This document shows, piece after piece, positions 61,140 through 64,000 of a DNA stretch of 64,000 nucleotides (positions are counted from its first letter, which is position 1; each line of letters starts with the position of its first letter). The notes under the pieces were generated by a model that was not told the origin of the DNA, ran no database searches, and saw nothing but the letters and a program-made list of their open reading frames with translations. A program made the translations under genes and the position numbers. The DNA is from Candidatus Poribacteria bacterium (GTDB taxonomy: Bacteria; Poribacteria; WGA-4E; WGA-3G), in the NCBI GenBank assembly GCA_958295945.1, contig OY282386.1, forward strand, positions 496,001 to 560,000, read 5' to 3'.

Positions 61140-63083
61140 ATGGCTAATAATATATTTCCACCGAATGAGACTAAATATCCTATCGGTGATGCACACGTCA
61201 ACAGTTTGGAAGCGTACCAGGAACGTTATGCTGAATCAATTAAAGACCCAGAGGGGTTTTGGGCAAAAATTGCTGAACGGTTGACGTGGTTTGAAAAATG
61301 GGAGACTGTTCGTGATTACGATTTTGTAAAAGCAAAGATAAAATGGTTTGAAGGCGGAACACTCAATGCATGTTATAACTGCCTTGATAGACATGTGGAA
61401 TCAGGACATGGTGATGAGAGCGCAATTATATGGGAAGGCAATGACCCATCTGAAGATAAGACCTACAGTTTTAATGAACTCCTTGTTGAAGTCAAAAAGT
61501 TTGCCAACGTGTTGAAAGGACAAGGTATTGAAAAAGGGGACCGTGTCTGTATCTATTTACAAATGGTGCCTGAATTAGCAGTCGCAATGTTGGCCTGTGC
61601 AAGAATTGGGGCTGTACATTCCATTGTATTTGGCGCATTTTCTGCTGAAGCATTAAGAGATCGGATCAACGATTCCGCTTGTAAGTTATTGATTACACAA
61701 GATACTGCCATGCGAGGTGCACGCAGCGATATTCCAATGAAAGCGAATGCTGATGCAGCTGTGGTAGATTGTCCATCTATTGAAAAAACGGTGGTAGTCA
61801 AACGGACGGGGGACGAAGTAGATTTTGATGAAAAGCGCGATATTTGGTGGCATGAAGCAATGGAAACAGCCAGCTCTGAATGTGAAGCAGAAGTAATGGA
61901 TGCAGAGGATCCACTTTTCATCCTTTATACGTCAGGTTCTACTGGGAAACCGAAAGGTGTATTACATACGACGGGTGGTTATCTGGTTTATACTTCATAC
62001 ACACATGAGCAGACGTTTGACTACCACAAAGGAGATGTCTATTGGTGTACGGCAGATATCGGTTGGATTACTGGACATTCATATATTATATATGGCCCCC
62101 TCGCGAATCGTGCAATTACCGTTATGTTTGAAGGCGTGCCGAACTATCCAGATTATGGACGGTTTTGGCAAGTTGTTGAAAAACACGATATAAATCTCTT
62201 TTATACAGCACCGACAGCCTTACGTGCTTTGATGAAAGAAGGCGATACGTGGGTGGACAAATATGACAGGTCAACGCTCAGATTGTTGGGAACTGTGGGT
62301 GAACCGATTAAAGAACCTGAATGGTTGTGGTATTACAATATCGTCGGAGAAGAACGTTGTCCGATTGTTGATACTTGGTGGCAAACAGAAACTGGTGGTA
62401 TTTTGATTACGCCGTTACCCGCTGCTACGCCACTGAAACCCGGTTCTGCCACATATCCATTCTTCGGAATTGAACCTGTGATCTTGGATGAAGAAGGCAA
62501 GGCAGTGGAAGGTAATCCTGCGACAGGTTATCTCTGTATTAAAGCCGCATGGCCAGGTATTATGCGTACAGTATATGGAGACCATGAACGGTTCCTTGAT
62601 GTCTATTTTCGTAGATTTCCCGGCTACTATATGACAGGTGATGGCGTTTTGCGAGATGAGGATGGATATTACTGGATTACAGGTCGTGTGGACGATGTGC
62701 TTAATGTCTCAGGTCATAGGTTAGGCACTGCGGAGGTAGAAGGTGCGATCGGACAACATGATGCTGTTGCTGAGGCGGCAGTGGTCGGATATCCGCACGA
62801 CATTAAGGGGCAAGGAATCTATGCGTATGTCACACTGATGACAGGAGAATCTGCATCTGAAGATGTGGAGACAGGGATAAAACAAGCAGTAAGACAACAT
62901 ATCGGTCCTATTGCAACACCTGATAAAATCCAGTTCACACCTGCATTGCCGAAAACACGTTCAGGTAAGATCATGCGGCGTATTCTCCGAAAAATTGCAG
63001 AAGGTGATGTTTCTGATCTCGGTGATACGTCAACCCTTGCTGATCCAACTGTCGTTGAAGCATTGGTTGAAGGTAGACTGTAA
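61140..63083 (+). CDS. acsA: Acetyl-coenzyme A synthetase
   Basis: 647 residues, the usual length. It activates acetate to acetyl-AMP and then acetyl-CoA. Landmarks: N-terminal cap [28 protein letters not shown]-type segment [19 protein letters not shown], the P-loop-like [81 protein letters not shown] and the C-terminal [20 protein letters not shown], whose lysine is acetylated and thus inactivated in many bacteria. Single-gene unit with its own promoter and a following hairpin. Confidence 0.96.
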   Translation: MANNIFPPNETKYPIGDAHVNSLEAYQERYAESIKDPEGFWAKIAERLTWFEKWETVRDYDFVKAKIKWFEGGTLNACYNCLDRHVESGHGDESAIIWEGNDPSEDKTYSFNELLVEVKKFANVLKGQGIEKGDRVCIYLQMVPELAVAMLACARIGAVHSIVFGAFSAEALRDRINDSACKLLITQDTAMRGARSDIPMKANADAAVVDCPSIEKTVVVKRTGDEVDFDEKRDIWWHEAMETASSECEAEVMDAEDPLFILYTSGSTGKPKGVLHTTGGYLVYTSYTHEQTFDYHKGDVYWCTADIGWITGHSYIIYGPLANRAITVMFEGVPNYPDYGRFWQVVEKHDINLFYTAPTALRALMKEGDTWVDKYDRSTLRLLGTVGEPIKEPEWLWYYNIVGEERCPIVDTWWQTETGGILITPLPAATPLKPGSATYPFFGIEPVILDEEGKAVEGNPATGYLCIKAAWPGIMRTVYGDHERFLDVYFRRFPGYYMTGDGVLRDEDGYYWITGRVDDVLNVSGHRLGTAEVEGAIGQHDAVAEAAVVGYPHDIKGQGIYAYVTLMTGESASEDVETGIKQAVRQHIGPIATPDKIQFTPALPKTRSGKIMRRILRKIAEGDVSDLGDTSTLADPTVVEALVEGRL

Positions 63084-63118
63084 ATCAGTGTAATATTTAC
63101 ACGATAGTATGAATCTAT

Positions 63119-63144
63119 TTGGGTAGGTGTTTATACCTACCCAA
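63119..63144. terminator. Perfect 10-bp hairpin after acsA
   Basis: TTGGGTAGGT (63119-63128), 6-nt loop, ACCTACCCAA (63135-63144), 35 nt past the acsA stop. It is followed by TTCT rather than a long T-run, so a terminator is likely but not certain; it resembles the dispersed palindromes elsewhere. Confidence 0.5.
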
Positions 63145-63165
63145 TTCTATGAAAGAGGAACATAA

Positions 63166-63660
63166 GTGGCATCAGCACAAAAAATCGTAGATGCGTTGAA
63201 AAAACAGAAGATTACTCATGCAATTGGTGTGCCAGATAACGGCAGTGCGCGAATTTATGAGTTGTTGCGCGAAGACACAAAGATTGAAGTGATTACGGTA
63301 ACGCGTGAGGGAGAGGCGTTTGCTATTGCTGCTGGTTTATATATCGGTGGTAAGAAACCTGTGATAATTATTCAAAATACAGGCTTTCTTGAATCTGGTG
63401 ATGCATTTCGCGGCACTGTATTCAATATGCAAATTCCTATTGTTGTCCTCATTGGATACCGTGGTTATCATAATCGGGATGAAGATGGTAAATGGGTAGA
63501 TTCTGTTACTAGTTTCCTTGAACCGACTCTCAAAGCATGGAATCTTCCGTATCAAAAGTTGGAAATGGATGACGATTTAGATAGTATTGAGTGGGCTTAT
63601 GTTAAGACGAAAGAAACATCTTTACCTGCTGCTGTACTACTGATTGGGCATGCGAAATGA
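63166..63660 (+). CDS. Sulfopyruvate/phosphonopyruvate decarboxylase-like TPP-binding (PYR) subunit
   Basis: 164 residues from GTG 63166 (GAAAGAGGAAC upstream). The fold is a thiamine-diphosphate PYR domain: KIVDALKKQKITHAIGVPDNG, EVITVTREGEAFAIAAGLYIGG (the glutamate that activates the cofactor), PVIIIQNTGFLESGDAF and IPIVVLIGYRGYHNRDE. It matches the alpha subunit of sulfopyruvate decarboxylase (ComD), made as a separate small polypeptide; the PP-domain (ComE-type) partner is not present here, since the following gene is moeA. Substrate therefore uncertain; related aminoethylphosphonate or other 2-oxoacid decarboxylases are possible. Confidence 0.8.
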   Translation: MASAQKIVDALKKQKITHAIGVPDNGSARIYELLREDTKIEVITVTREGEAFAIAAGLYIGGKKPVIIIQNTGFLESGDAFRGTVFNMQIPIVVLIGYRGYHNRDEDGKWVDSVTSFLEPTLKAWNLPYQKLEMDDDLDSIEWAYVKTKETSLPAAVLLIGHAK

Positions 63661-63694
63661 AACATCATACCATATAAGAACTGGAGCAAATTAG

Positions 63695-64000
63695 ATGCTA
63701 AGTGTTGAAGAAGCAAGAGAACAGATGTTAGAGACGATCCCTGTCTTACCAACAGAAAAGCGGGGGATATTAGAATGTGTGAACTATGTTCTCGCAGAAG
63801 AATTGAAGTCTACAGAGAATATTCCACCATTTGACAACTCCGCTATGGACGGTTTTGCAGTTCGGGCAACAGACGTGAAAGACACGTCCGAAGACAATCC
63901 AATTGTGCTATCAGTTGTTGAGACAATTGCTGCTGGGTATGCACCATCTAAACAGGTTACTTCTGGAGAAGCAGCGCGGATTATGACAGGTGCTATGATG
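63695..64000 (+). CDS. moeA: Molybdopterin molybdenumtransferase, 3' end cut by window edge
   Basis: The first 102 codons: LSVEEAREQMLETIPVLPTE, LECVNYVLAEELKSTENIPPFDN then SAMDGFAVRATD, and SGEAARIMTGAMM. The PPFDNSAMDGFAVR and G.A.RIMTGA motifs are diagnostic of MoeA, which inserts molybdate into molybdopterin-AMP. Start ATG 63695 is preceded by CTGGAGCAAATTAG. The frame is open at the right edge of the window. Confidence 0.93.
   Translation, partial: MLSVEEAREQMLETIPVLPTEKRGILECVNYVLAEELKSTENIPPFDNSAMDGFAVRATDVKDTSEDNPIVLSVVETIAAGYAPSKQVTSGEAARIMTGAMM

Noticed and set aside
1-64000. tRNA, rRNA or riboswitch genes
   Set aside because: I searched the intergenic stretches by eye for cloverleaf ends and known riboswitch cores and saw none; short tRNAs could be missed without a covariance search.

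Overview
The window is AT-rich and bacterial. Secreted proteins carry Planctomycetes/Poribacteria-style architectures: PSCyt1/DUF1549/DUF1553, DUF1501, FG-GAP plus ASPIC/UnbV, and a C-terminal sorting/FlgD-like domain beginning NYPNPFNPETWIPYTLA. There are also several phytanoyl-CoA-dioxygenase-like genes, a sulfatase, SelA and many insertion sequences. This combination best fits Candidatus Poribacteria (sponge- or seawater-associated). That is an inference from architecture; no rRNA or tRNA gene is visible to confirm it.

Layout. 0-11.3 kb: sugar kinase fragment, nitroreductase, D-cysteine desulfhydrase-type enzyme, a protein with a GrpE-like C-terminus, a giant secreted metalloprotease/beta-propeller protein, archease, and two more secreted proteins. 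11.3-11.85 kb: a decayed IS200/IS605-like element. 11.85-19 kb: AddA/RecB-type helicase, ABC ATPase, formylglycine-enzyme-like lipoprotein, selA. 19-27 kb: solute-binding lipoprotein, three PhyH-family dioxygenases (two in tandem), sulfatase, DUF234-type ATPase. 27-34 kb: PSCyt1/DUF1549/DUF1553 protein and its usual DUF1501 partner, separated by a small membrane protein and a two-gene PIN-like toxin/antitoxin-like pair; then a glutaredoxin-like gene and a broken Nudix gene. 34-36 kb: DDE insertion sequence beside a truncated antitoxin-like gene. 36-45 kb: DUF4268 nuclease-like protein, small genes, MetE-like methyltransferase, DUF4432 sugar-epimerase-like protein, secreted protein, porin, and a GC-richer BCCT transporter.

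45-61 kb is the most striking part. It holds three different type II restriction-modification loci, and in each the restriction gene is broken. An MvaI/BcnI-like endonuclease is split by an IS630-type element, and its own methyltransferase is split by a second IS with a perfect 8-bp target duplication. An MjaI-like endonuclease has a 1-nt deletion and an in-frame TAG next to an intact methyltransferase. A third endonuclease has an in-frame TGA next to another intact methyltransferase. Between them lie a TrpD-like gene, an archaeal-type phosphopantothenate synthetase overlapping a large membrane protein gene, an IS3 element, remnants of an AlkD-like gene and an ISAs1-like transposase, and several MITE-like repeats, one with perfect 20-bp ends and a 10-bp target duplication.

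61-64 kb: acetyl-CoA synthetase, a sulfopyruvate-decarboxylase-like TPP subunit and the start of moeA. Many intergenic regions carry short palindromic dispersed repeats, some with compensatory base changes, which suggests that the hairpin structure itself is maintained.
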